NCBI GenBank assembly: GCA_015063185.1
Contig: SUSY01000008.1
Span: forward strand, 1-50,450
Source of the DNA: Thermoplasmata archaeon
GTDB taxonomy: Archaea > Thermoplasmatota > Thermoplasmata > Methanomassiliicoccales > Methanomethylophilaceae
Direction: 5' to 3'
Length of the DNA: 50,450 nt
Shown: in pieces, positions 38,245 to 46,679 of the stretch
Layout: every line of letters begins with the position of its first letter
How positions within the stretch are numbered: the first letter of the stretch is position 1
The notes under the pieces: model-generated
Told to the model about the DNA's origin: nothing
The model's input: the letters and a program-made list of their open reading frames with translations, nothing else
Databases searched by the model: none
Position numbers and translations under genes: made by a program

Positions 38245-39042
38245 ATGGCATCCGAACTCATCTTCGTCGGCCTCGGTCTTTGCGGACCTGACGGCATGAC
38301 CGTGAAGGCAATGAACGCACTAAAGGAGTGCGACAAGATCTACGCAGAATTCTACACATCTTTCCTCATCGGAACCTCCGTCAAGGAATTGGAGGATGCC
38401 ATCGGAAAGAAGATCAAGGTCCTTCACAGGATGCAGGTCGAGGAAGGTGAGGACATCATCAACGATGCACGCACCATGAAGGTCGGATTCGTCACCGCCG
38501 GTGACACCATGTCCGCCACTACCCACGTGGACCTCATGATCCAAGCCAAGGAAGAGGGAATCCCTACCACACTCTACAACGGGATCTCCATCTTCTCCGC
38601 ATGCCCCACCGCATTGGGACTCCAGCCATACAAGTTCGGAAGGACGGTCACTCTCCCGTTCATCGAGGACGGTTACCAGCCACAATCCCCCTACGATAAC
38701 ATTCTGGAGAACAAGGAGAGGGGACTCCACACCATGGTCCTTCTAGACATCCACGCGGACGAGGACAGATACATGACCGGGAAGCAGGCCATCGAATGGT
38801 TGCTCGAGGGAGAGAGGAAATGGGAGAAGGGACTGATCAAGGACGATACTCTTATCTGTGTAGCATCCAAGATAGGATCCTCCGAACAGAAGCTCACCGC
38901 AGGATATCCCAAACAGTTGTTGGAGATGGATCTCGGGGAACCCCTCTTCACGATCGTGATTCCCGGTAACCTGCACTTCATGGAAGCGTACTCATTGGTA
39001 TACTTCGCAGGTGCACCCGAGGAGATCATCCAGGACGAGTGA
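38245..39042 (+). CDS. dphB: Diphthine synthase DphB
   Basis: DphB trimethylates the modified histidine of elongation factor 2 on the way to diphthamide. The 265-residue product starts ELIFVGLGLCGPDGMTVKAM, has the AdoMet-binding FVTAGDTMSATTHVDL, then LYNGISIFSACPTALGLQ, and ends with IVIPGNLHFMEAYSLVYFAG. GGGAG lies just before the ATG. An archaeal and eukaryotic function. Confidence 0.95.
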   Translation: MASELIFVGLGLCGPDGMTVKAMNALKECDKIYAEFYTSFLIGTSVKELEDAIGKKIKVLHRMQVEEGEDIINDARTMKVGFVTAGDTMSATTHVDLMIQAKEEGIPTTLYNGISIFSACPTALGLQPYKFGRTVTLPFIEDGYQPQSPYDNILENKERGLHTMVLLDIHADEDRYMTGKQAIEWLLEGERKWEKGLIKDDTLICVASKIGSSEQKLTAGYPKQLLEMDLGEPLFTIVIPGNLHFMEAYSLVYFAGAPEEIIQDE

Positions 39043-39142
39043 AACTCGTCCTCTTCCTCCCTTTCGGGATTAACACACTACTGTTACTTTCTCGAATTAA
39101 TACTGCCTCACGTCGAGTCTCATACAGCGAAAAACGCTAGGA

Positions 39143-39850
39143 ATGAGACGAATGAGCATTACCACACAGAAAGAGGCAGCAAGAGAGATGATGACCGAAG
39201 TCTTCCAGAGAATCGGGAAGAACTACGGGTACGAGAACGTCAGCACGGATTTCGTGTCGTTCAAACAATTCAAGGTCCAGTGGCAGAGATCCTACAACTG
39301 GATCGCGTTCCGCATCTCCGATTACATGGTGGATGCACCGGAGAACGTCATGGAGGATCTCGCGGATTCCATCTTCGCCAAGATCGTAGGCAAGGAAGGT
39401 CAATACTCCGACAACATGCGCGATTGGGTACTTTCCGATGAGTTCAGCATCAGGAAGAGACCTACCTTCATCCAGCGCGGAAGGTACCTCACCAAGGACC
39501 CCCAGGGTGAACACAAGAATCTGGATGATTCCATCAGGAGACTCGTACGCAACGGCCTGATCGGACCGGACCATAACATCAAGGCAGTCTGGAACCGTGA
39601 CACCAGGACCGATATGGCCGCGACATATTCCGTCCTGATGAGGACAATCATGATCTCCGCCGCATTGGACGAGAAGGACACCTCTGATGATGTCCTAGAC
39701 TATGTGATCTATCACCAGTACCTACGCATACAGGAAGGTGCTAGGACGTTCGGAACCGATGAGGAACCCAACGACTGTCCCGAGATCGAGAAGTACGAAG
39801 GATACAAGGAGGCTGAGAGGGCATTGGACGGACTCTGTCTCGCACTGTGA
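39143..39850 (+). CDS. Conserved-looking protein with a degenerate zincin-like core
   Basis: A 235-residue protein. WIAFRISDYMVDAPENVMEDLADSIFAKI resembles the strand-helix that precedes the zinc helix in SprT-like metallopeptidases, and DDVLDYVIYHQYLRIQEG stands where those have a YHELLH-type HExxH motif. The Glu and second His are replaced (HQYLR), so a protease activity is unlikely. Arg-rich middle: RKRPTFIQRGRYLTKDPQGE. ATG 39143 or 39152 may start it. No partner gene is evident. The fold assignment is by eye. Confidence 0.6.
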   Translation: MRRMSITTQKEAAREMMTEVFQRIGKNYGYENVSTDFVSFKQFKVQWQRSYNWIAFRISDYMVDAPENVMEDLADSIFAKIVGKEGQYSDNMRDWVLSDEFSIRKRPTFIQRGRYLTKDPQGEHKNLDDSIRRLVRNGLIGPDHNIKAVWNRDTRTDMAATYSVLMRTIMISAALDEKDTSDDVLDYVIYHQYLRIQEGARTFGTDEEPNDCPEIEKYEGYKEAERALDGLCLAL

Positions 39851-39890
39851 TACGACCGTATGAAGAAGACTAATGACTGAAACACCCTTA

Positions 39891-40160
39891 AGGCCGTCAT
39901 CACCGCAGACGACAGTGTTGTCCCCGAGCGATAACACACCTTCTCATCGTCCGTCGATGACGACGGCCTCCAGGCACTGACCCCGCCCGGGGTATGTGTC
40001 GGACCCTGCGTTGGCTCGAAGGTCACTGCCACACGATGTCACATCGCTGCTACCCCAAGTTCCCAATTAAGGTACAGAGCCACTGGTCGCCGTCCCGTAC
40101 CCAGGACGTTCACGGATCGCGCCCATACGTCAGAACGGTTACGACATGTACCGTATGACC
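39891..40160. other. G+C-rich structured non-coding region
   Basis: The 340 bases between 39850 and 40191 carry no credible reading frame but have many stable pairings: GGCCGTC (39891) with GACGGCC (about 39971), GTGTT/AACAC inside it, ACCCC-GCCC-GGGGT at about 39982-39995, CGATG-TCA-CATCG at about 40035-40047, and CGTCC/GGACG near 40095-40110. On the minus strand TTTAAAGGATA (about 40175-40187) could be a TATA element. The expected universal motifs of SRP RNA and RNase P RNA are not found. It may be an unrecognised RNA gene; strand uncertain. Confidence 0.35.
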
Positions 40161-40190
40161 GTATTTAGCGCAATCGGTATCCTTTAAACC

Positions 40191-40592
40191 ATGATGGTCA
40201 ATGACAGGTACATGGTTCTCACCAAAGAGGAAAAGGAAGAGATCGCACAGAAGATTCTCGATAGCATCGAAGCGAAATATGGAAACGTACCACTCGTGAA
40301 TCAGGTACTCTCCCAAGACCCGGACCTCTTCATACCTACAGCGAACATGGCAAAGGCCGCATTGGAATCCGACGATAAGAAGTTGGATGCCAAGACCACA
40401 TACCTCTGCGCTGTAGCCGCGGCCACCGGTCTTGGTGCACAACACTGCATCATGGCACAAGGCAAACATGCTAAGGATGCGGGAGTGACCAAGGACGAAT
40501 TGAGAGAAGCCATGTTCATAGGTTCATACATGGCCATGACACGTTCCCAATCCTATGCATTCAGGGCCCTGGAAGAATTGTACAAGGATTGA
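40191..40592 (+). CDS. Carboxymuconolactone decarboxylase (AhpD-like) family protein
   Basis: A 133-residue protein of the CMD/AhpD fold: KTTYLCAVAAATGLGAQHCI and HAKDAGVTKDELREAMFIGSYMA match. AhpD peroxidases use a CxxC pair before a His; here the helix reads AQHCIMAQGKHA with one Cys, so a redox CxxC role is unlikely. A TATA-like CGTATTTAGC lies about 30 bases upstream of ATG 40191 (a second ATG follows directly). The gene precedes mntP by 11 bases. Confidence 0.85.
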   Translation: MMVNDRYMVLTKEEKEEIAQKILDSIEAKYGNVPLVNQVLSQDPDLFIPTANMAKAALESDDKKLDAKTTYLCAVAAATGLGAQHCIMAQGKHAKDAGVTKDELREAMFIGSYMAMTRSQSYAFRALEELYKD

Positions 40593-40603
40593 AGGTACGA
40601 ATC

Positions 40604-41185
40604 ATGGAGATCGGAATATCTTTCGTGATCACCAGTATCCTGTTGGGCATCGGACTGGCCATGGATGCGTTCTCTGTATCCGTAGCCAATGGGCTCAACG
40701 AACCCGATATGAGGAAATCGAAGGTCGCGTTGATCTCCGGAACGTTCGCTGCGTTCCAGGGTGTGATGCCACTGATCGGGTGGTTCATCGTCGTCACTGC
40801 CGTCGATGCGTTGGATGTCCTGAACCAATTCGTACCATGGGTCGCATTGTTCCTCCTCCTGTTCATCGGAGGTAAGATGGTCCATGATGGCATAGGTGAA
40901 ACCGACTCCGAACCAGTGACCCTGGGTGCCACCGCATTGCTAGCACAAGGAGTGGCCACATCCATCGATGCCCTATCCGTAGGATTCACCATATCCGAAT
41001 ACGACATCATAGGCGCCATGGTCTGTGCTGCGATAATCGCATCGGTCACATGGATCATCTGTGCGATAGGATTGGTAGCAGGCAAGGAACTCGGCTCCAG
41101 GTTCACCGATCGTGCAACCATCTTCGGCGGTGCGATATTGATACTGATCGGACTGAAGATCTTCATCGAAGGAGTCGTCCTATGA
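40604..41185 (+). CDS. mntP: Manganese efflux pump MntP
   Basis: A 193-residue membrane protein of the MntP (DUF204) family that exports Mn(II). There are two related three-helix halves, each with the signature Asp: GIGLAMDAFSVSVANGL in the first and GVATSIDALSVGFT in the second. ATG 40604 is chosen; an in-frame TTG at 40589 overlaps the CMD gene. In some bacteria Mn-sensing riboswitches control mntP; none is visible here. Confidence 0.93.
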   Translation: MEIGISFVITSILLGIGLAMDAFSVSVANGLNEPDMRKSKVALISGTFAAFQGVMPLIGWFIVVTAVDALDVLNQFVPWVALFLLLFIGGKMVHDGIGETDSEPVTLGATALLAQGVATSIDALSVGFTISEYDIIGAMVCAAIIASVTWIICAIGLVAGKELGSRFTDRATIFGGAILILIGLKIFIEGVVL

Positions 41186-41221
41186 TGAGAGTACAGGACA
41201 TAACTGTCGTAAAATCAGTTG

Positions 41222-41229
41222 ATTTATAT
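41222..41229 (+). promoter_or_regulatory. TATA box of the HesB-like gene
   Basis: TTTATATA within GATTTATATAC. Its centre is 34 bases from ATG 41260 but only 16 from ATG 41242, so transcription should start near 41250 and the second ATG is the probable start of the downstream protein. Confidence 0.6.
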
Positions 41230-41259
41230 ACAGTCCTGTAGATGACAACGCCGATTACT

Positions 41260-41583
41260 ATGGTTACGATCGACGACAAAGCAGTTGATTTCATCAACGA
41301 CCTCCTCGCCAAGAACGGCAAAGAGGGATACGGAATCAAGATCTACTTCAGTGGAATGGCATGCTCCGGACCGCAGTTCGGAATGTCCTTCGCACAGGAC
41401 AAGGGCGACCTCCCCAACGAGATCGCTGTCAAGGGATTCTCCTTCTACTTCGACGACGAGACCAAGGAGGCACTCGAGCCATGCGTCATCGAGTACGTCG
41501 AGGACCCCAACTTCGGAAACGGACTCGCCATCAGGGACCCCAACGCAAAGGGATGTTCCTCCTGTGGCGGCGGTTGCCACTAA
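41260..41583 (+). CDS. HesB/IscA-like protein with Cys-rich C-terminus
   Basis: A ~107-residue protein of the HesB/IscA-like fold: VTIDDKAVDFINDLLAKNG, IYFSGMACSGPQFGMSF (equivalent to the GGCSGFQYG region), and the C-terminal CSSCGGGCH. Cysteines at both places suggest Fe-S or Fe binding. Start 41260 is chosen from TATA spacing; ATG 41242 would add six residues. Codons are strongly biased to C-ending forms, pointing to high expression. Confidence 0.8.
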   Translation: MVTIDDKAVDFINDLLAKNGKEGYGIKIYFSGMACSGPQFGMSFAQDKGDLPNEIAVKGFSFYFDDETKEALEPCVIEYVEDPNFGNGLAIRDPNAKGCSSCGGGCH

Positions 41584-41652
41584 ATCCATTCAAAATGGGA
41601 GGTGCTCCCTCCCATCAACAGTTTTTAATCGATAATTTCTGATGACCCTATC

Positions 41653-43221
41653 ATGCATACCTACCTCTCCCACCCAAGAATCGTTCCCGATACAGTGGAG
41701 GAGAGGACATACCAGGTATCGATGGCAAAAGGGTGTTTGAAGAGGGACACACTCATCATCCTTCCGACGGGATTGGGTAAGACCGTGGTGGCCCTGATTG
41801 TCATGGCCGAAGTCCTGGAGAAGGGTAAGAAGGTGTTACTTCTCGCACCGACCAAACCTTTGGTGGATCAACACAGTATGACATTCAGCCAATGGTTGAA
41901 GGATACCAAGGTTGCCGTCATGAATGGTAACATGGCACCTGAAAGGAGGTCCAGAGTAATCGAGGACAACGAGGTGATTATCGCCACACCACAAGCGGTG
42001 GCCAATGACCTGGAGAACGAAAGGTACAACCTCAGGGACTTCGGACTGGTGATCTACGACGAGGCGCACAGAGGAGTCGGCAACTATGCGTATACGTCCA
42101 TAGCGGAGTACAACCCGTACGGGATATCCATGGGGATGACCGCATCTCCCGGAAGCGAATACGAGAAGGTCATCGAGATGTGTCATAACCTGTGCTTCAC
42201 TCGGATCGATATGAGATCCGATGATGACCCGGACGTATCACCGTATGTTTTCGACACATTCGTCAAAAGGGTGCAGGTCAACCTGCCGAAGGACCTCACT
42301 GATGTGTCCAGGATACTCAACGAGATGGTATTGGACTATTCCGATGACCTGATCAAGATGGGACTGATGAATCCGAACAGACCCCCTACCACCAGCCATA
42401 TGTTACAGGTAGGTTCCATGTTACAGGCAAGGCTCAGGAACCGTGAGAAATCCAACTACGTATACAGAGGATTGGTCCTACAATCAATGTGCGTAAAACT
42501 CCTCCATGCGAAAGGACTGGCAGAGACCCAGGGTATGACCTCCCTGAGGAACTACATCAAGAAGCTCATGGACGAGACGCTGGAAGAGAAACCCAGTAAG
42601 AGCTCCAAGGAACTGGTGGAGAGGAAAGAGTTCCGTGAAATCATCAGGATCTGCAAGGAATCGAAGGTGGAACACCCCAAGATCTCACGCATCATGAGCC
42701 TCGTCAGTCAGAGGATGGATTCCAATCCAGACTCCAAGATCATGGTGTTCGCACAATACAGGGACACATGCGACCTTCTGGTGGACAAATTGTCTACCAT
42801 ATCCGGAGCTAACGTGGAGAAACTGATAGGTCAATCCAAGGGCGGACTGAAGCAGAAGGAACAGATCCAGATGCTGGAACGTTTCAGGAACGGTGATTGC
42901 AACATCCTCGTATCCACGTCGGTCGGCGAGGAGGGATTGGACATCTCGAGTACGGACCTGGTGGTGTTCTATGAACCCGTACCGTCCGAAATCAGGACCA
43001 TCCAACGCAGAGGAAGGACAGGAAGAAAGAACGATGGAGAAGTCGTCATCCTGGTTGCCATCAACACAATGGACGAGGCATTCGAGAGGACCGCCGAGGA
43101 CAAAGAGGAAAAGATGAGGTCCAGATTGGAGAAGCTCAACTACGAGTTATCTAAAACGGTGACCAAACCCGTTGACAGGGGCCAATTGAATCTGGAAACG
43201 TTCATCCATAGGAACGCTTGA
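41653..43221 (+). CDS. hef: Hef-type DEAH helicase without nuclease domain
   Basis: An SF2 helicase related to archaeal Hef and human FANCM, acting on stalled forks. Motif I LPTGLGKTVVAL, motif II VIYDEAHRG, motif III MTASPG, motif V STSVGEEGLDI and motif VI QRRGRTGR are all present, with the Hef-specific insert between the two RecA domains (about residues 190-340). At 522 residues it ends after the helicase; the XPF-type nuclease and HhH domains of Thermococcus Hef are absent, as in some other archaea. The DNA ligase gene follows 34 bases later. Confidence 0.92.
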   Translation: MHTYLSHPRIVPDTVEERTYQVSMAKGCLKRDTLIILPTGLGKTVVALIVMAEVLEKGKKVLLLAPTKPLVDQHSMTFSQWLKDTKVAVMNGNMAPERRSRVIEDNEVIIATPQAVANDLENERYNLRDFGLVIYDEAHRGVGNYAYTSIAEYNPYGISMGMTASPGSEYEKVIEMCHNLCFTRIDMRSDDDPDVSPYVFDTFVKRVQVNLPKDLTDVSRILNEMVLDYSDDLIKMGLMNPNRPPTTSHMLQVGSMLQARLRNREKSNYVYRGLVLQSMCVKLLHAKGLAETQGMTSLRNYIKKLMDETLEEKPSKSSKELVERKEFREIIRICKESKVEHPKISRIMSLVSQRMDSNPDSKIMVFAQYRDTCDLLVDKLSTISGANVEKLIGQSKGGLKQKEQIQMLERFRNGDCNILVSTSVGEEGLDISSTDLVVFYEPVPSEIRTIQRRGRTGRKNDGEVVILVAINTMDEAFERTAEDKEEKMRSRLEKLNYELSKTVTKPVDRGQLNLETFIHRNA

Positions 43222-43255
43222 CAATGCCCAAATAGATGGTTACGGATACACTCGC

Positions 43256-45010
43256 ATGCTCTTCTCGGACATAGCGGACACCTTCGCGAAACTGGAATCC
43301 ACCAGTAGCAGATTGGAGATGACCACGATCCTTGCGGATTTCTTCGGGCATCTGAAACCATCCGACCTCAGGGAAGTCATCTATCTGTCCCAGGGAAAGC
43401 TGCACCCCGACTTCTACCCGGTCGAACTGGGTATGGCGGACAAGATGGTCCTGAGGGCCATCGCATCCGCATCCGGTTACAAGGAGGACAAGGTCGAGGA
43501 GATGTGGCTCAAGGAAGGTGACACGGGAACCGTGGCCGAATCGCTGATCTCCGGGAAGAAACAGATGAGCCTCTTCAGTCAACCGCTGACGTTGAAGGAC
43601 GTTGTGGCACAACTCACCAGGATAGAGACCGCACAGGGTAAGAACTCCCAAGCGACGAAAGTGGATGTCCTCACAGGGATGTTGCACGACTCCGGTCCGA
43701 CCGAGGCACGCTACATCTGCAGGATCGTCAGCGGAAGGATGCGCGTAGGTGCATCCGCCATGACGATATTGGACGCACTGGCACAATCCTTTGCGGACAA
43801 GGAATCCCGCCCGGATATAGAGAGGGCATTCAATGTCACATGCGATCTGGGTCTCGTAGGTGAGACGCTCGCTGAAAAAGGTATGACCGGTATCGACGAG
43901 ATCCGTGTCAAAGTAGGAAATCCAATCAAGGTCATGCTTGCAGAAAGGTTGCCATCCATACCCGAGGTCATCGAGAAGATGGGCGGAAGATGTGCCATGG
44001 AATTCAAATACGATGGTATGAGGGCACAGGCGCACATCACCAAAGATTCTGTAAAGATATATTCCCGTAGATTGGAGAACCTGACGGACAATTTCCTGGA
44101 TGTCGGTGAGAGACTCATACAGAACCTAAAGGGATCCGAAGCGATCGTCGAAGGAGAGTGTGTTGCAATAGATCCAGACACAGGGAACATGTTACCATTC
44201 CAGATGGTCACGCACAGAAGGAGGAAGCACGGATTGGACTCTGCGATAAGAGACATTCCTGTCAAGATTTTCATGTTCGACATCCTGTATCTGGACGGAC
44301 GGGACCTTACACACCTCCCATACGAGAGGAGAAGGGAGATACTGTCCCAATCATTCGATATGGACGATATGGTCGGGTTGACCACCATGGGGATCGTCGA
44401 AGACGAGGTCCAGGCAGAGGAGTTCTTCGACAGGGCCATAGGTGCCAAGTGCGAGGGGATCATGGCCAAATCCCTAAGCGATACGTCCGTCTACAGAGCG
44501 GGCTCGAGAGGATTCCTCTGGATCAAATACAAGAAAGACTACCATGAGACATTGACCGATACTTTCGACCTTGCTGTCGTAGGTGCATTTTATGGAATGG
44601 GAAAACGCGCCGGAAAGTATGGTGCCCTCCTGATGGCAGCATACGATCAAGATACTGGAGATTTCTGTACTGTGTGCAAATTGGGCACAGGATTTGATGA
44701 TGCATTCTTGGATGCCCTACCCTCGCTCCTCGATGGTACCAAAGTGAACACCGTTCCATCCAACGTGAAGACGGGGTTGGAACCAGATGTATGGTTCGAA
44801 CCCAAGGTGGTCCTGGAGGTTGCTGGTGCGGACCTTACACTCAGTCCGAACCACAAGGCAGCATATGGGTGGGCGAAGGAAGATGCTGGAATCGGTATCA
44901 GATTCCCCAGATACACAGGGCGCCTGAGAGATGACAAGAGTGCGGAACAATCCACCAGTGTCAATGAGATCTACGACATGTACGAGATGCAGTTTTCGGA
45001 CGGTCTATAA
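43256..45010 (+). CDS. lig: ATP-dependent DNA ligase
   Basis: A 584-residue archaeal replicative ligase. The N-terminal DNA-binding domain (1-~215) contains GMLHDSGPTEARYICRIVSG. The adenylated Lys is K251 in EFKYDGMRAQAH (motif I). Further motifs include VEGECVAID (III), KIFMFDILYLDG (IIIa), KCEGIMAKSL (IV) and WIKYKKDY (V). A C-terminal OB domain follows. Length and domains are complete. Confidence 0.95.
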   Translation: MLFSDIADTFAKLESTSSRLEMTTILADFFGHLKPSDLREVIYLSQGKLHPDFYPVELGMADKMVLRAIASASGYKEDKVEEMWLKEGDTGTVAESLISGKKQMSLFSQPLTLKDVVAQLTRIETAQGKNSQATKVDVLTGMLHDSGPTEARYICRIVSGRMRVGASAMTILDALAQSFADKESRPDIERAFNVTCDLGLVGETLAEKGMTGIDEIRVKVGNPIKVMLAERLPSIPEVIEKMGGRCAMEFKYDGMRAQAHITKDSVKIYSRRLENLTDNFLDVGERLIQNLKGSEAIVEGECVAIDPDTGNMLPFQMVTHRRRKHGLDSAIRDIPVKIFMFDILYLDGRDLTHLPYERRREILSQSFDMDDMVGLTTMGIVEDEVQAEEFFDRAIGAKCEGIMAKSLSDTSVYRAGSRGFLWIKYKKDYHETLTDTFDLAVVGAFYGMGKRAGKYGALLMAAYDQDTGDFCTVCKLGTGFDDAFLDALPSLLDGTKVNTVPSNVKTGLEPDVWFEPKVVLEVAGADLTLSPNHKAAYGWAKEDAGIGIRFPRYTGRLRDDKSAEQSTSVNEIYDMYEMQFSDGL

Positions 45011-45110
45011 GTATGACCCAGCACACCCTATGCATTCATTTGTTGCATTCACGTGTGCACAGACAACGCGCGCGAAACCTTTAATAAAAGGGTAGGCTAA
45101 TGGTTGACTC

Positions 45111-45368
45111 ATGGATTCATTTTACATCGCTGAGAAGACCGACAAATCCGTCAAGATCATGTTCAAGGGAACCGACACGACTCTCGTCAACCCCATCATG
45201 GACGAACTGGATAGGGACAGCGACGTCAAAATCGTCAGGTACATCAATACCCACCCCGAGCTCAACGAGCCTGCACTCTACGTCGAGACTATCGAGAATG
45301 ATCCCGTAGAGGTCATTGCCGCTGCAGCAGACAGGGTTTCCGAGTACTTCTCCAAGATCAACCAGTGA
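45111..45368 (+). CDS. rpoL: RNA polymerase subunit L
   Basis: An 85-residue archaeal Rpo11 homologue, the partner of subunit D in polymerase assembly. It has KIMFKGTDTTLVNPIMDEL, the helix typical of the RpoL/RPB11 dimer interface, and the C-terminal VEVIAAAADRVSEYFSKI. A TATA element (CTTTAATAAAAGG, about 45079-45091) precedes it. truD follows 6 bases later. Confidence 0.95.
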   Translation: MDSFYIAEKTDKSVKIMFKGTDTTLVNPIMDELDRDSDVKIVRYINTHPELNEPALYVETIENDPVEVIAAAADRVSEYFSKINQ

Positions 45369-45374
45369 TTTCCC

Positions 45375-46679
45375 ATGTACGGTCAATGTAGTACTGCGGA
45401 ATCCGATATCGGAATGTTGTACTACTTGACCGACATCGATGGTACGGGCGGACGTTTGAAAAAGACCGCACAGGATTTTGTCGTACGTGAAATCTCCGAT
45501 GCTCCCGCAGAAGTTCCAGAAGGTAAGTTCACCATCGCGGACATCACAACTACCAATTGGGAAACGAATCGCCTTATCAGGCTTCTCGCACGTACGATGA
45601 GAATCTCCCGCGAAAGAATCGGTTTTGCGGGGACCAAAGATAAGAGAGCGGTAACCACCCAGAAAATGTCCTTCGAATGTGACCCATCCAAATTGGACTT
45701 GGTCGAACTTAAGGACATAGAATTCTCCAATGCCTACCGTTCCAACCGCCCTATTCGCATGGGCGATCTTCTCGGCAACGAATTCGAAATAACCGTCAGG
45801 GACTATGATGTGTCCAAGGAGAGTGTGAGGGACACCGTCTCCTCCGTCACAGACGTCGTCAATGAAACCGGCGGATTCCCTAATTACTTCGGAGTGCAGA
45901 GATTCGGAACATCCAGGCCCGTCACGCATATCGTCGGCGAGAACATCATCCGCGGTGACCTGAAGGGTGCTGTTGATGCATACCTCTTCCACCCATCCGA
46001 ATTCGAAGAAGATGAGGTCAAAGAAGCACGTATCACACTGAAGAAGTGTAACGGAGACTACTCCAACTTGGATTTAGAACTCCCCAAAATCATGGGATTT
46101 GAAAAGATCCTGATCGATCACCTCATCAAGCGTCCCGACGACTACAGAGGTGCGATCGCTGAAATGCCGACGAATCTCCAAATGATGTTCACCCATGCAT
46201 ACCAATCCTACCTCTACAACCTCATGCTCAGCGGAAGGATGGAACATGGACTTCCGCTCAACATGCCCATGATCGGCGACACCGTCATCCCATTGGATGC
46301 CGATGGTGTTCCAATGCATGATGGTCCGGTCCAGACCACATCCAAGAACATCAAATTGGTGGAAAAACAGGTCAAAAAGGGTAGAGCTTTCGTTGCCATC
46401 ACAGTATACGGAAGCGATGGAATGTTCTCCGAGGGCGAAATGGGAGAGATCGAGAGAAAAGTCATCTCCGATGCCAAACTGGACAAGAAAGACTTCATTG
46501 TTCCAGGACTCGGTAACTGCAGTGCCAAAGGTAACTGGAGAGAGATCCTCTGTTCCGTAAACAACCTTAGATACGAGATCGGAGACGACAGCTACAGTAT
46601 GATGTTCTCACTCTCCAAAGGAAATTACGCTACGTGTCTTATGCGCGAGTTCCTGAAAACAGATATGAACAGGTATTGA
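45375..46679 (+). CDS. truD: tRNA pseudouridine-13 synthase TruD
   Basis: A 434-residue pseudouridine synthase. The catalytic Asp is in GFAGTKDKRAVTTQ, followed by NEFEITVRDY and GGFPNYFGVQRFG, both family signatures, and NLQMMFTHAYQSYLYNLM. The large TruD insertion domain is present. It is probably cotranscribed with rpoL. Confidence 0.95.
   Translation: MYGQCSTAESDIGMLYYLTDIDGTGGRLKKTAQDFVVREISDAPAEVPEGKFTIADITTTNWETNRLIRLLARTMRISRERIGFAGTKDKRAVTTQKMSFECDPSKLDLVELKDIEFSNAYRSNRPIRMGDLLGNEFEITVRDYDVSKESVRDTVSSVTDVVNETGGFPNYFGVQRFGTSRPVTHIVGENIIRGDLKGAVDAYLFHPSEFEEDEVKEARITLKKCNGDYSNLDLELPKIMGFEKILIDHLIKRPDDYRGAIAEMPTNLQMMFTHAYQSYLYNLMLSGRMEHGLPLNMPMIGDTVIPLDADGVPMHDGPVQTTSKNIKLVEKQVKKGRAFVAITVYGSDGMFSEGEMGEIERKVISDAKLDKKDFIVPGLGNCSAKGNWREILCSVNNLRYEIGDDSYSMMFSLSKGNYATCLMREFLKTDMNRY

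Noticed and set aside
39851..40190. SRP RNA or RNase P RNA
   Set aside because: The SRP helix-8 motif (GGAAGG...AGCAGC) and the RNase P motifs (GAGGAAAGUC, ACAGAA) are not found on either strand, although one GTAACC occurs on the minus strand; kept only as an unassigned structured region.
43202..44035. 277-codon minus-strand frame opposite the DNA ligase
   Set aside because: Antisense shadow of the ligase N-terminal half; no motifs and no promoter.
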